Shown in pieces: positions 18,086 to 27,801 of a stretch of 64,000 bases of DNA (the stretch's first letter is position 1; each line of letters opens with the position of its first letter). The DNA is from Acetobacteraceae bacterium. Its GTDB lineage: Bacteria > Pseudomonadota > Alphaproteobacteria > Acetobacterales > Acetobacteraceae. A program made the translations under genes and the position numbers. The notes under the pieces are model-generated. The model saw only the letters and a list, made by a program, of their open reading frames with translations. It did not search any database and had not been told where the DNA came from. Where the stretch lies: positions 95,224 to 159,223 of the forward strand of contig CANGNF010000004.1 of NCBI GenBank assembly GCA_947455205.1. Reading direction: 5' to 3'.

Positions 18086-18777
18086 GCGCCGCGCCGATCC
18101 ACATCGCCGGGGAGCGGCTGATGCTGGACCCCCAGGGCGTGCTGTACTGGCCGTCCCGGCGGCTGCTGGTGGTGGCCGACCTGCACCTGGAGAAGGGCAG
18201 CAGCTTCGCCGCCCGCGGCGCCGGGCTGCTGCCGCCCTACGACACGCGCGAGACGCTGCGGAACCTGGGCAATGCGCTGCGGCGCTATCGCCCGGCCGGG
18301 CTGCTGGCGCTGGGCGACAGCTTCCACGACGCCGAGGGCCACACCCGCCTGGCCGAGGACGATGCCGCCACGCTGCGCCACCTGCTGCACGGCCTGGCCG
18401 TCACCTGGGTGCTGGGCAACCACGACCCCGTCGCCCCCGCCGGCCTGCCCGGCGAGGCCTGCGACGAGCACCGCGACGGCCCCCTGGTGTTCCGCCATCA
18501 GGCGCTGCCCGGCAAGCAGCCGCCGGGGGAGGTCAGCGGGCATTTCCACCCCAAGGGCAGCATGCCCACGCGCTGCGGCCCGGTGACCCGGCCCTGCTTC
18601 ATGACCGATGCGCGCCGGGTGATCCTGCCGGCCTTCGGCGCCTATACCGGTGGGCTGGCGGCCACCGACCCGGCGCTGGCCAACCTGTTCCCCTGGGGCT
18701 CCCGCCTGTTCCTGCTGGGCAAGGAAAGGCTGTTCAGCCTGCCGCTGGCGCCGGCGCGGCGGCTGACCACGGCGTGA
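18082..18777 (+). CDS. pdeM: ligase-associated DNA damage response endonuclease PdeM
   Basis: The 231-residue calcineurin-like metallophosphoesterase has the motif series DLHLEKG, LGDSFHD, LGNHDP and GHFHPKG that binds two metals. It matches PdeM, the nuclease member of the ligase-associated repair set. The start is the GTG at 18082, overlapping the helicase stop codon by 4 nt (GTGA), with a G-run ribosome-binding site (GGGGG) just before it, so translation is coupled to the helicase. The start before SAAPIHIAGERLMLDP fits family length. Confidence 0.88.
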   Translation: MSAAPIHIAGERLMLDPQGVLYWPSRRLLVVADLHLEKGSSFAARGAGLLPPYDTRETLRNLGNALRRYRPAGLLALGDSFHDAEGHTRLAEDDAATLRHLLHGLAVTWVLGNHDPVAPAGLPGEACDEHRDGPLVFRHQALPGKQPPGEVSGHFHPKGSMPTRCGPVTRPCFMTDARRVILPAFGAYTGGLAATDPALANLFPWGSRLFLLGKERLFSLPLAPARRLTTA

Positions 18778-18815
18778 GGGATGCAGCCGGGCGAATGTAA
18801 CCCTACATGGGGTAA

Positions 18816-20273
18816 ATGCCCTCGCCCGCCCTGCTCTGGTTCCGTACCGACCTTCGCCTTGCCGACAACCCCGCCCTGGCCGCCCTGGATGGCCGCCAGG
18901 TGCTGCCGGTGTACCTGCTGGACGAGGATTCGCCCGGCCGCTGGGCGCCCGGCGGCGCTTCCCGCTGGTGGCTGCACCACAGCCTGGAGAAGCTGGCCGC
19001 CGACCTGGCCGCGCGCGGCGCGCCGCTGCTGCTGCTGCGGGGCCGGGCGGAGCTGACCATCCCCGCCCTGGCCGCCGAGATCGGCGCCGCCGAGGTATTG
19101 GCCGCCCGCCGCTACGAACCCTGGGCGCGCGAGGCCGACCGCCGGGTGCATGAGGCGCTGGTCGCGGATGGCCGCAAGCTGCGGCTGTGCAGCGGCGCGC
19201 TGCTGCATGAGCCGCACCGCATCGCCACCGGGGCGGGCAAGCCCTATGGCGTGTTCACCCCCTTCTCCAAGGCGGTGCAGGCGCAGGTGGAGATTGCCGC
19301 GCCGCTGCCGGCCCCGGCGCGGCTGCACGGCCTGGCACATCCGCCCATCGGCGAGTCGCTGGCCGACTGGCGCCTGCTGCCGCGGCCCCCGGTGCCGGAT
19401 TGGGCGGCGGGGTTCCGCGCCAGTTGGCAGCCCGGCGAGGCCGGCGGCGCCGCCCGGCTGGCGCGCTTCGTCAATGCGGCCCTGGCCGGCTACGCCAGGC
19501 AGCGCGACATCCCCGAGGGAGAGACGACCTCGGCGCTGTCGCCCCACCTGGCTTTCGGCGAGGTTTCCCCCCGCCAGGCCTGGCATGCGGTGGGCGAGGC
19601 CGGCGCCAAGTTCCGCAGCGAGTTGCTGTGGCGGGAGTTCAGCTACCACCAGCTGTGGCACCGGCCGGAACTGCCGGAGACCGCGCTGCGCCCGGCCTAC
19701 CAGAAATTCCCCTGGCAGCCGGACGCCCGGCTGCTGCGCGCCTGGCAGCAGGGCCGCACCGGCTACCCGCTGGTGGATGCCGGCATGCGACAGTTGTGGC
19801 GCACGGGGTGGATGCACAACCGGGTGCGTATGGTCACCGCCAGCTTTCTGGTGAAACATCTGCTGCAACCCTGGCAGGATGGTGCCAGCTGGTTCTGGGA
19901 TACGCTGGTGGACGCAGACCTCGCCAACAACAGCGCCTCCTGGCAGTGGGTGGCGGGATGCGGTGCCGACGCGGCGCCGTATTTCCGGGTGTTCAACCCG
20001 GTGCTGCAGGGCGAGAAATTCGACCCGGCCGGCAGCTATGTCCGCCGCTTCGTGCCGGAACTGGCGCGGCTGCCGGACAAGTGGGTGCATCGGCCCTGGG
20101 AAGCGCCGCCGGAGGAGTTGGCCCGCGCCGGGGTGCGACTGGGCGAGGGCTATCCCCGCCCCGTGGTGGACCACGCCCTGGGCCGGCAGCGGGCGCTGGA
20201 CGCCTTCGCCGCCCTGCCGAAATCCGCCAGCGGCGCGCTGGAGGCTCTGGGGGCGGAGGACCGCCCCGCGTGA
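18816..20273 (+). CDS. phrB: deoxyribodipyrimidine photolyase
   Basis: The 485-residue class I photolyase repairs UV-induced pyrimidine dimers using light. The N-terminal alpha/beta domain begins LLWFRTDLRLADNPAL and the antenna-binding lobe extends to about residue 130. The FAD-binding helical domain carries the strongly conserved block WRTGWMHNRVRMVTASFLVK, then WDTLVDADLANNSASWQWV and FRVFNPVLQGEKFD. The last block with AAPYFRVF is typical of CPD photolyases rather than animal-type cryptochromes. It lies 38 bp after pdeM on the same strand, so it may be co-expressed with the helicase and nuclease. Confidence 0.93.
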   Translation: MPSPALLWFRTDLRLADNPALAALDGRQVLPVYLLDEDSPGRWAPGGASRWWLHHSLEKLAADLAARGAPLLLLRGRAELTIPALAAEIGAAEVLAARRYEPWAREADRRVHEALVADGRKLRLCSGALLHEPHRIATGAGKPYGVFTPFSKAVQAQVEIAAPLPAPARLHGLAHPPIGESLADWRLLPRPPVPDWAAGFRASWQPGEAGGAARLARFVNAALAGYARQRDIPEGETTSALSPHLAFGEVSPRQAWHAVGEAGAKFRSELLWREFSYHQLWHRPELPETALRPAYQKFPWQPDARLLRAWQQGRTGYPLVDAGMRQLWRTGWMHNRVRMVTASFLVKHLLQPWQDGASWFWDTLVDADLANNSASWQWVAGCGADAAPYFRVFNPVLQGEKFDPAGSYVRRFVPELARLPDKWVHRPWEAPPEELARAGVRLGEGYPRPVVDHALGRQRALDAFAALPKSASGALEALGAEDRPA

Positions 20274-21004
20274 CCGGCGCCAAGGCCATGGCCAACCTGC
20301 GCGCCCGCGGCTTCACCGGCCTGCGGGTGGTGCCGGACGTGCATGGCGACGCGACCGCCTTCGCCCATGCCATCCATGGCGCGGCGGCGGCGGGGCTCTA
20401 CGTGGTCCAGCTGGGCGACCTGACCGACTACGGGCCGGACAGTCCGGAGGTGCTGCGGCTGATGTTCAGCGTGCTGGATGCCGGGCGCGGCCTGTTCATC
20501 CTGGGCAACCACGACCACAAGCTGCGCCGCGCCCTGGTGGGCCAGCGGGTCCGCATGGCCAATGAGGGGCTGGGCCGCACGCTGGAGCAACTGGGCGAGG
20601 CGGCGGATGGCGAGGCGCTGGCGCAGCGCGTGATCGACGAGGTGGCGCGCGCCCCGGCCTGGCTGCGGATCGGCAGCTACCTGTTCGTGCATGGCGGCTA
20701 CCACCCGGGCATGCTGCACAGCGAGGCCCCGCCCCATGCCGGCGCCAGCAAGCCGGAGCCGGTGGTGACGCGGGCCTTGTTCGGCCAGGTCACCGGCCGC
20801 ACCCGGCAGGATGGCTACCCCGAGCGCCTGGTGGACTGGGTGGACCGCATCCCCAGCGGCATGACGGTGTATTGCGGCCACGACCGCCGCAGCCTGGACG
20901 GCCGGCCCTTCGTGCAGGCCGGCGTGGCCGGGGGGCGCGCGGTGTTCATGGACACCGGCGCCGGCAAGGGTGGCCACCTCAGCTGGGTGGACCTGCCGCT
21001 GTAG
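20270..21004 (+). CDS. PPP-type metallophosphatase
   Basis: The 244-residue calcineurin-like phosphatase of the PPP/ApaH-like group has VVPDVHGD, LGDLTDYG, LGNHDHK, VHGGYHP and YCGHDRR in the right order for a two-metal site. It could be a protein serine/threonine phosphatase or a dinucleotide polyphosphate hydrolase. GTG 20270 is taken as the start: it has GGAGGA about 9 nt upstream and overlaps the photolyase stop codon by 4 nt (GTGA). An ATG at 20288 lacks such a site. Coupling to photolyase suggests a shared stress transcript. Confidence 0.82.
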   Translation: MTGAKAMANLRARGFTGLRVVPDVHGDATAFAHAIHGAAAAGLYVVQLGDLTDYGPDSPEVLRLMFSVLDAGRGLFILGNHDHKLRRALVGQRVRMANEGLGRTLEQLGEAADGEALAQRVIDEVARAPAWLRIGSYLFVHGGYHPGMLHSEAPPHAGASKPEPVVTRALFGQVTGRTRQDGYPERLVDWVDRIPSGMTVYCGHDRRSLDGRPFVQAGVAGGRAVFMDTGAGKGGHLSWVDLPL

Positions 21005-21024
21005 CGTCCGGGCCTCGCCGGCGG

Positions 21025-21774
21025 CTACAGGTGCGCCGGGTCGCGCGGGTATTGCAGCGCCAGCACCTCGACGCCCTCGGCCCCCGCGATGGCGGTGAAG
21101 GCGGGTTCGTCCGGCCGCACGAACAGCAGGGAAAGCGGCGGCAGCGCCGCATCGGCGGTGGCCAGGGACCCGGCGGTGACCACCCAGAACTGGCCGAGCC
21201 CCCCGGCGGGGTCCGGCCCCACCGCGCTCTCGCCCGGCGCCAGGCGGAAGCGCAGCGCGCCCATGCCGTCCTCCGCCATCGGGATCAGCACATCCGTCCC
21301 CGGCGTGGTGCTGGGCGCGCCGGAGACCTGCTTGGCCTCGCGGAACTTGCGCTTGGCCTGGCGCAGCTTGTCGCGCGCGCCGGGGATGTACTGCGCGCCG
21401 GGGTCGTAGCCGTTGCGGAGCGTGAAGTAGTGCAGCCCCTCCGCCCCCGAACGCAGCGGGCCATAGCTGGAAAAGGCGTTGGTGTAGTGCACCACCACCG
21501 GCCCGACCTCATGCGTGCCCATGCTGCCGCCGCCGCCGACCACCACCTGCCACTGGTTGGCCTGGTGGTAGTGTGTCTGCACGGTGGTCTCGGCGGATTG
21601 CTCCACCAGGAAGGCCATGGGGTACAGCACCTCCGGCCCCGGCGGCGGCGGCGCGTCGGGGCCTGCCAGCGTCCAGTTGCTGCCGAAATAGGTGGTCAGC
21701 GCCGCCGGCACCCCGTTGGCGATCACTTCCCGCCGCTGCGCCCTGGCCATCTCCGGGCTTACTGCCTGCACCAT
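21025..21774 (-). CDS. cupin-like hypothetical protein
   Basis: The 249-residue protein has no confidently known function. The run TVQTHYHQANQWQVVVGGGG resembles the first metal-binding motif of cupin (double-stranded beta-helix) proteins, and a second similar half follows after about residue 160 (GALRFRLAPGESAVGP). It may bind a small acid or sense a ligand. The start ATG at 21774 has GGAGG in good position. It ends 10 nt upstream of nothing recognisable, and its 5' end is 10 nt from the Bug protein gene at 21784-22722 that precedes it in transcription, so the two may form an operon. Confidence 0.55.
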   Translation of the reverse strand: MVQAVSPEMARAQRREVIANGVPAALTTYFGSNWTLAGPDAPPPPGPEVLYPMAFLVEQSAETTVQTHYHQANQWQVVVGGGGSMGTHEVGPVVVHYTNAFSSYGPLRSGAEGLHYFTLRNGYDPGAQYIPGARDKLRQAKRKFREAKQVSGAPSTTPGTDVLIPMAEDGMGALRFRLAPGESAVGPDPAGGLGQFWVVTAGSLATADAALPPLSLLFVRPDEPAFTAIAGAEGVEVLALQYPRDPAHL

Positions 21775-21783
21775 CGCTGCCTC

Positions 21784-22722
21784 CTACTGCGCCGAGAGTT
21801 GCAGGGTACGGATCACCGGCCCCCAGCGTTCACGGTCGCGTCGCATCTGTTCCACCAAAACCGCCGGCGCGCCACCGGCGGCCTGGCCGCCTTCCCGCGC
21901 CAGGGCCAGGCGCAGCTCCGGGTCCGCCAGGGCCTGGTTGACCGCGGCATTCAACCGCGCCACCTGCGCCGCCGGCAAGCCGGCCGGGCCGAACAGCCCG
22001 TTCCAGGCCACCAGGTCCAGCTCGATCCCGGCCTCGACGAAGGTCGGCACGTTCGGCAGCGCCTCGCTGCGTTCGCGGAAGGTGACCGCCAGCGGCACCG
22101 CCTGGCCGTTGTTGACCCCGCCCATGCTGGTGACCAGCGTGTCGAACACCAGTTGCACGTCGCCGCGCACCAGCGCCGTCAGCGCCTGGCCGCTGCTGGT
22201 GAAGGGCACCGCCACCGGCTCCGCCCGCAGCAGCGTGCCCAGCATATGCGCGCCCAGTCGTGCGGTGCTGCTGGGCAGGCCGACCGCGGCACCGCCGGCG
22301 CGGGTCCGCAGCATGGCCACCGCTTCCGCCAGGGTGCGCGGGCCGTGCTCGGCGCTGGCGGCCAGCAGCATGCCGTGCTTCACCACCAGCGCCACCGGGG
22401 TGAAGTCCCGCTGCGCGTCGTAGGGCATGCTGGCGTAGAGGAATTCATTGATGCCATGGGTGCCGTAGCTGCCCCAGCACAGCACCGTGCCGTCCGGTGC
22501 CGCCCGCGCCACCAGCGCCGCGCCGATATTGCCGCCGGCGCCCGGGCGATTATCCACCACCACCGGTTGGCCAAGGATGGGCCGCAGCTTTTCCGCCACG
22601 CGCCGGGCCGCCAGGTCGCTGCCCTGGCCGGCGGCGAAGGGCACCACCAGGCGGATCGCCGCCTCCTGCGCGCACACTGCGCCAGGCATCAGCAGCAGCA
22701 TGGCCAGCAGCCAGTGGCGCAT
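21784..22722 (-). CDS. Bug-family (tripartite tricarboxylate) substrate-binding protein
   Basis: The 312-residue periplasmic protein has a cleavable signal peptide (about 1-18, ending AVCAQ). The Bug motifs are IRLVVPFAAGQGSDLAARRV and VVDNRPGAGGNIGA. These proteins bind small carboxylates such as aromatic acids or citrate for TctAB-type permeases. No TctA or TctB gene lies in the window, so it is an orphan receptor. The start ATG 22722 is preceded by GGGGGAAA. It diverges from the dehydrogenase gene at 22862. Confidence 0.87.
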   Translation of the reverse strand: MRHWLLAMLLLMPGAVCAQEAAIRLVVPFAAGQGSDLAARRVAEKLRPILGQPVVVDNRPGAGGNIGAALVARAAPDGTVLCWGSYGTHGINEFLYASMPYDAQRDFTPVALVVKHGMLLAASAEHGPRTLAEAVAMLRTRAGGAAVGLPSSTARLGAHMLGTLLRAEPVAVPFTSSGQALTALVRGDVQLVFDTLVTSMGGVNNGQAVPLAVTFRERSEALPNVPTFVEAGIELDLVAWNGLFGPAGLPAAQVARLNAAVNQALADPELRLALAREGGQAAGGAPAVLVEQMRRDRERWGPVIRTLQLSAQ

Positions 22723-22746
22723 AGTGTTTCCCCCTTTGACCGCTGC

Positions 22747-22767
22747 CCAGGGCCCGTCAGGCCCTGG
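22747..22767. other. hairpin in the Bug/SDR divergent intergenic region
   Basis: A perfect 8-bp inverted repeat (CCAGGGCC at 22747-22754, GGCCCTGG at 22760-22767, 5-nt loop) lies between two divergent start codons at 22722 and 22862. It could be a regulator-binding palindrome or simply an RNA hairpin in the leader of the Bug gene. No clear sigma-70 boxes were recognised beside it. Confidence 0.3.
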
Positions 22768-22861
22768 CCGGTTGCTTGAGCGACCGATTCACGCCGCCGA
22801 TGTTTCCACCGGCGACGATCAGACGCTAGGCTGCGCCTACAAGCAAACGGGGAAACGCGCC

Positions 22862-23665
22862 ATGTTCAGGTTGGATGGCAAGGTCGCAATCGTCACCGGC
22901 GCCGGCTCGGTCGGGCCGGGCTGGGGCAATGGCCGGGCAACGGCGGTGCTGCTGGCGCGCCAGGGCGCCAGCGTCTTCATCACCGACATCAACGCCGAGG
23001 CGCTGGAGGAAACCCGCCGCACCATCGCGGAGGAAGGCAACACCGCGGTCGGGCAGATCTGCGACATGCTGGACGCCGCGGCGGTGGAAGCCATGGTGGC
23101 GAACTGCCTGGCCAAGTTCGGCCGCATCGACATCCTGGTGAACAATGTCGGCGGCAGCGCGCCGGGCAGCCCGGTGACGATGGCCGAGGAGCTGTGGGAC
23201 CGGCAGATCGACTTCAACCTGAAGACGCCGTTCCTGGGCTGCAAATACGTGCTGCCGGTGATGGAGGCGCAAGGCGCGGGCGCGATCGTGAACCTGAGCA
23301 GCATCGCCGGCCTGCGCATGGGCAGCGAGCGCACCCATGTGGCGTACAGCGCCAGCAAGGCCGGCGTCATCGCCTTCAGCAAGAGCGTGGCGATGGCCTA
23401 TGCCAAGAAGGGCATTCGCTGCAACACCGTGGTGCCGGGCCTGATGAACACGCCACTCGTAGAAGTGCGCCTGCTGCGCCAGCTGGGCAGCAACGACGCC
23501 GAGACCCTGGTGGCCAAGCGCGACGCCATGGTGCCGACGGGCAAGATGGGCACCGGCTGGGACATCGCCCATGCGGTGCTCTACCTGGTCAGCGATGAGG
23601 GCCACTACGTCAACGGCACCGAGATCATCGTCGATGGCGGGCTTTCGGCGAAGGGCAGCACGTGA
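22862..23665 (+). CDS. short-chain dehydrogenase/reductase (SDR)
   Basis: The 267-residue classical SDR has nucleotide-binding VTGAGSVGPGWG at residues 11-22, the NNVGG turn, and catalytic residues S147 (NLSSIAG), Y162 and K166 (YSASK). It ends in the family's GTEIIVDGG. The acidic residue after beta-2 (TDINAE) suggests NAD rather than NADP. The substrate is unknown. ATG 22862 has GGGGA upstream. The next gene, a Bug receptor, overlaps its stop codon, so the enzyme probably acts on the imported compound or a derivative. Confidence 0.9.
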   Translation: MFRLDGKVAIVTGAGSVGPGWGNGRATAVLLARQGASVFITDINAEALEETRRTIAEEGNTAVGQICDMLDAAAVEAMVANCLAKFGRIDILVNNVGGSAPGSPVTMAEELWDRQIDFNLKTPFLGCKYVLPVMEAQGAGAIVNLSSIAGLRMGSERTHVAYSASKAGVIAFSKSVAMAYAKKGIRCNTVVPGLMNTPLVEVRLLRQLGSNDAETLVAKRDAMVPTGKMGTGWDIAHAVLYLVSDEGHYVNGTEIIVDGGLSAKGST

Positions 23666-24645
23666 TGCGCGCCGCTGACCGCGGCCTTGGCCGCCGCGCG
23701 CTGCTGGGCACGCTGCTGGCCGCGCCCGCTGTCGCGCAACCGCGCTGGCAGCCGGACCGCACCGTCACCATCATCGTGCCCTCCCCGGCCGGTGGCGGCA
23801 CGGATTTCTCGGCGCGGCTGATCAGCGAACCGCTGAGCGCGCGCCTCGGCGTGCCGGTGGTGGTGGAGAACCGCCCCGGCGCCGGCAACCTGGTCGGCAT
23901 GCTCGCCACCAAGCGGGCACGGCCGGATGGCTACATGCTGATGGTCGGCTATTCCGGCGCCATGACCGGCCACCCCGCGGTGATGGGCACCGCCGAGCTT
24001 GACCCGCCGGTGGACTTCGCCGCCATCGGCCAGCTGACCGATACCTCACAGGTGATCACCGTGCACCCGACCGTGCCGGTGCGGACGCTGCCGGAGTTCA
24101 TCGCCTATGTGAAGGCACGCCCCGGCCAGCTGAACTACGCCAGCGGCGGCAATGGCAGCATGCACCATCTGGGCACGGAGCTGCTGAAGCTGCGGACCGG
24201 CATCGACCTGGTGCACATTCCCTATCGCGGCACCGGCGAGACCATCGCCGACCTGCTGGCCGGCCGCGTGCAGTTCTACATGAACAGCCCGCCGCCGATC
24301 CTGCCCTTCATCCGCGAGGGCAAGCTGCGCGCGATTGCGACGACGGGCCAGCAGCGCCACCCCGCGCTGCCGGATGTACCCTCGCTGAACGAGGCCGGGC
24401 TGAGCGATGTGCCGCTGAACATCTGGTACGGGCTGTACGCCCCGGCGCGCACGCCGGAGCCGATTTTGGCGCGGCTGAACGCCGACCTGCAGGCGGTGCT
24501 GGCGATGCCGGACATCAAGCGCCGCGCCGAGGAGAGCGGCACCTTCGTCGCCTATACCCCGGGCGAGGCTGTCATGACCCGCCTGCGCGCCGAGATTGCC
24601 ACCTGGACCGAGGTGGTGCGGACCGTGGGCATCAAGCCCGACTAG
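23665..24645 (+). CDS. Bug-family substrate-binding protein
   Basis: The 326-residue periplasmic receptor has a twin-arginine-like leader (LGRRALLGTLLAAPAVAQ) followed by VTIIVPSPAGGGTDFSARLI and VVENRPGAGNLVG. The start ATG 23665 overlaps the SDR stop codon (TGATG); a GTG 3 nt earlier is possible. Translational coupling to the dehydrogenase indicates one operon. Its 3' end overlaps the convergent GST-like gene by 14 nt. No membrane subunits are present nearby. Confidence 0.88.
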   Translation: MRAADRGLGRRALLGTLLAAPAVAQPRWQPDRTVTIIVPSPAGGGTDFSARLISEPLSARLGVPVVVENRPGAGNLVGMLATKRARPDGYMLMVGYSGAMTGHPAVMGTAELDPPVDFAAIGQLTDTSQVITVHPTVPVRTLPEFIAYVKARPGQLNYASGGNGSMHHLGTELLKLRTGIDLVHIPYRGTGETIADLLAGRVQFYMNSPPPILPFIREGKLRAIATTGQQRHPALPDVPSLNEAGLSDVPLNIWYGLYAPARTPEPILARLNADLQAVLAMPDIKRRAEESGTFVAYTPGEAVMTRLRAEIATWTEVVRTVGIKPD

Positions 24646-25273
24646 GGAACTCCTGGTCCTTCTTCGGAATCAGGTCATAGGGCAGCGCGAAGCCGGGCAT
24701 CGCCTTCAGCCGCTCGCTCCAGGCCAGCACGTTGGGCCAGCGGGCGATGTCCAGCCCACCTTCCGCCATGAACACCATGCGGCCCCAGCAGCCGATATCG
24801 GCGATGGTGGGGCCGCTGCCGACCAGCCACTCGCGGCCCTCCAGGCTGCGGTCAACGAAGCCGATGGCGGCCTCCGCCAGCGGGCGGAAATAGTCCATCA
24901 CCGCCGGGTCCACCGCGCGGAACCGGCTGTAGTGCCGCACCTTGGCCACGTTGGTGATGTTGTCGGCTTCCCATGAAAGCCACTCGCGCGCGGTCCACTG
25001 CTCCTGCTCGGTGCCACCGGCAAAGTGGCCGGTGGTGCGCGCCAGGTAGTCCAGCACCACGTTGGACTGCACGATGGTGAGCCCGCGATGCCGCAGCGCC
25101 GGCACCTGGCCGTAGCGGTTGATGGCCAGGTAGTCCGGCTGCTTCTGCACCCCGTTCTTCAGGTTGACGGTGCGGAAGCTGAACGGCAGCCCCGACAGCG
25201 CCAGGTACAGCATGGGCTTGTAGCTGCTGGAGCTGGTGAAGCTGCCATACAGCGTGAGGCGGTCGTCGCTCAT
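24632..25273 (-). CDS. glutathione S-transferase family protein
   Basis: The 213-residue protein has the GST layout. A thioredoxin-like N-domain reads LTLYGSFTSSSSYKPMLYLA, with the cis-proline in GQVPALRH and the glutathione gamma-glutamyl contact region LTIVQSNVVLDYL. An all-helical C-domain follows with the ADIGCWGRM motif (N-capping box). The substrate is not evident. ATG 25273 overlaps the GMC oxidoreductase stop codon by 4 nt (ATGA), giving a coupled two-gene unit, and an in-frame ATG 27 nt earlier is less likely. Confidence 0.85.
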   Translation of the reverse strand: MSDDRLTLYGSFTSSSSYKPMLYLALSGLPFSFRTVNLKNGVQKQPDYLAINRYGQVPALRHRGLTIVQSNVVLDYLARTTGHFAGGTEQEQWTAREWLSWEADNITNVAKVRHYSRFRAVDPAVMDYFRPLAEAAIGFVDRSLEGREWLVGSGPTIADIGCWGRMVFMAEGGLDIARWPNVLAWSERLKAMPGFALPYDLIPKKDQEFPSRA

Positions 25274-26862
25274 GCCGCGGCCTTCAGCAACTCGGCGCAT
25301 TTCTCGCCGACCATGATGCTGGGCGCATTGGTGTTGCCGGAGGGCATGGTCGGGAAGATCGAGGCATCCGCCACGCGCAGCCCGCTAATGCCGTGCACGC
25401 GAAGCTGGTCATCCACCACCGTATTGGGGCCTTGGCCCATGCGGCAGGTGCCGATCGGGTGATACGCGGTCTCGCTGTTGGCGCGGATGTAGCCGAGGAT
25501 CTGCTCCTCGGTCGCGATCTCCTTGCCCGGCGAATATTCCTCGCCACGGAAGGCGTCCAGCGGCGCGGCTTCCACGATGCGCCGCATCATGCGGAAGCCC
25601 TCGCTCATCGCCAGCTGGTCGATGCGGTCGGACAGGAAGTTGAAGCGGATGGCCGGCTGCATCCGCGCGTCCCTGCTGCGGATATGGATGCTGCCCAGGC
25701 TTTCCGGCCGCAACTGGTAGCAGCTGACGGTCATGGCGGGAAAGTCGTGCAGCTGCCGCAGCTTGGGGTTCTTCACCGCATAGGGCACCAGGTGCATCTG
25801 CACATCGGGCGTTTCCATCTCCGGCCGCGTCTTCAAAAACGCCACCAGCGGCGCCGAGGGCAGCGACAGGAAGCCGGTGCCCTTGGTGATGTACTTCCAG
25901 ACTTCCCCGCCCATGCGCCAGCCGCGCGCCATGTGGTTGTAGGACACGCTGCGGTCCTTGATGCGCCACTGGATGCGGACGTTGATGTGGTCGCGGAAAT
26001 TCTCGCCCACGGCGGGCAGCTCGTGCAGCACCTCGATGCCGTGGTCCATCAGCACCTCGGCGCGGCCGATGCCACTGAGCTCCAGCAGCTGCGGGCTGGC
26101 GACACCGCCGGCGCACAGCACCACCTCGCGCCCCGCGCGTACCTGCACGCGCTCGCCACGGCGGATGTATTCCACGCCCACGCAGCGCTTGCCTTCCAGC
26201 AGCACGCGCTGGGTCTGCGCCTCCGTCACGATGTGCAGGTTGGGCCGCTTCAGCGCCGGCTTCAGGTAGGCTTCGTAGGTGGACTGCCGGCGGCCCCGGC
26301 TGATGGTGGTCTGCGTGGTGGCGATGCCGTCCTGGTCCGGCGCGTTGTAGTCGGGGTTGATCTTGTAGCCCGCGGCCACGGCCGCCTGCTTGATGGCGTC
26401 GTAGAGCGGGTTCTGGTCGGGCACTTCGCTCACGCGCAGCGGGCCGTCCTCGCCACGCTCGCCGCTCTGCGCGCCCTCATAGCTCTCCATCCGGCGGAAT
26501 ACCGGCGCCACCTGGTCCCAGCCCCAGCCGCGGCAGCCCATCTGCGCCCAGGTGTCGTAGTCCTGCGGCTGCCCGCGCACATAGACCAGGCCGTTGATGG
26601 CGGACGACCCGCCCAGCAGCTTGCCGCGCGGCACGGGTATCTCGCGCATCGCCGTCTGCTTCTCGGGGTCGCTCTTGTACAGCCAGTTCGCCGCGGCGTT
26701 GTGGATCAGCAGGCCGAAGCTGACCGGCAGGCGGGAGACCGGATGGGTCGCGCGCCCGGCCTCGATCAGCAGCACCTGCAGCCGGGCATCCTCGGAGAGC
26801 CGCGCCGCCAGCGTGGCGCCGGCCGAACCGCCACCGACGATGATGTAGTCGTACTCGGCCAT
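25270..26862 (-). CDS. GMC-family FAD oxidoreductase (choline dehydrogenase-like)
   Basis: The 530-residue glucose-methanol-choline oxidoreductase has dinucleotide-binding IIVGGGSAGATLAARLSED at the N-terminus. The GMC signature-1 region is GGSSAINGLVYVRG and signature-2 is near GGVASPQLLELSGIG. The catalytic histidine and asparagine are in AYHPIGTCRMG and SGNTNAPSIMVGEK. It would oxidise an alcohol to an aldehyde or acid. The adjacent osmolyte ABC transporter (26890-29880, same strand) makes choline or a related compound possible, though this is inference. A good GGGGGA site precedes ATG 26862. Confidence 0.9.
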   Translation of the reverse strand: MAEYDYIIVGGGSAGATLAARLSEDARLQVLLIEAGRATHPVSRLPVSFGLLIHNAAANWLYKSDPEKQTAMREIPVPRGKLLGGSSAINGLVYVRGQPQDYDTWAQMGCRGWGWDQVAPVFRRMESYEGAQSGERGEDGPLRVSEVPDQNPLYDAIKQAAVAAGYKINPDYNAPDQDGIATTQTTISRGRRQSTYEAYLKPALKRPNLHIVTEAQTQRVLLEGKRCVGVEYIRRGERVQVRAGREVVLCAGGVASPQLLELSGIGRAEVLMDHGIEVLHELPAVGENFRDHINVRIQWRIKDRSVSYNHMARGWRMGGEVWKYITKGTGFLSLPSAPLVAFLKTRPEMETPDVQMHLVPYAVKNPKLRQLHDFPAMTVSCYQLRPESLGSIHIRSRDARMQPAIRFNFLSDRIDQLAMSEGFRMMRRIVEAAPLDAFRGEEYSPGKEIATEEQILGYIRANSETAYHPIGTCRMGQGPNTVVDDQLRVHGISGLRVADASIFPTMPSGNTNAPSIMVGEKCAELLKAAA

Positions 26863-26889
26863 GCTGCTTCCCCCAGGTTGGGCGGGAGG

Positions 26890-27797
<908 letters not shown>

Positions 27798-27801
<4 letters not shown>

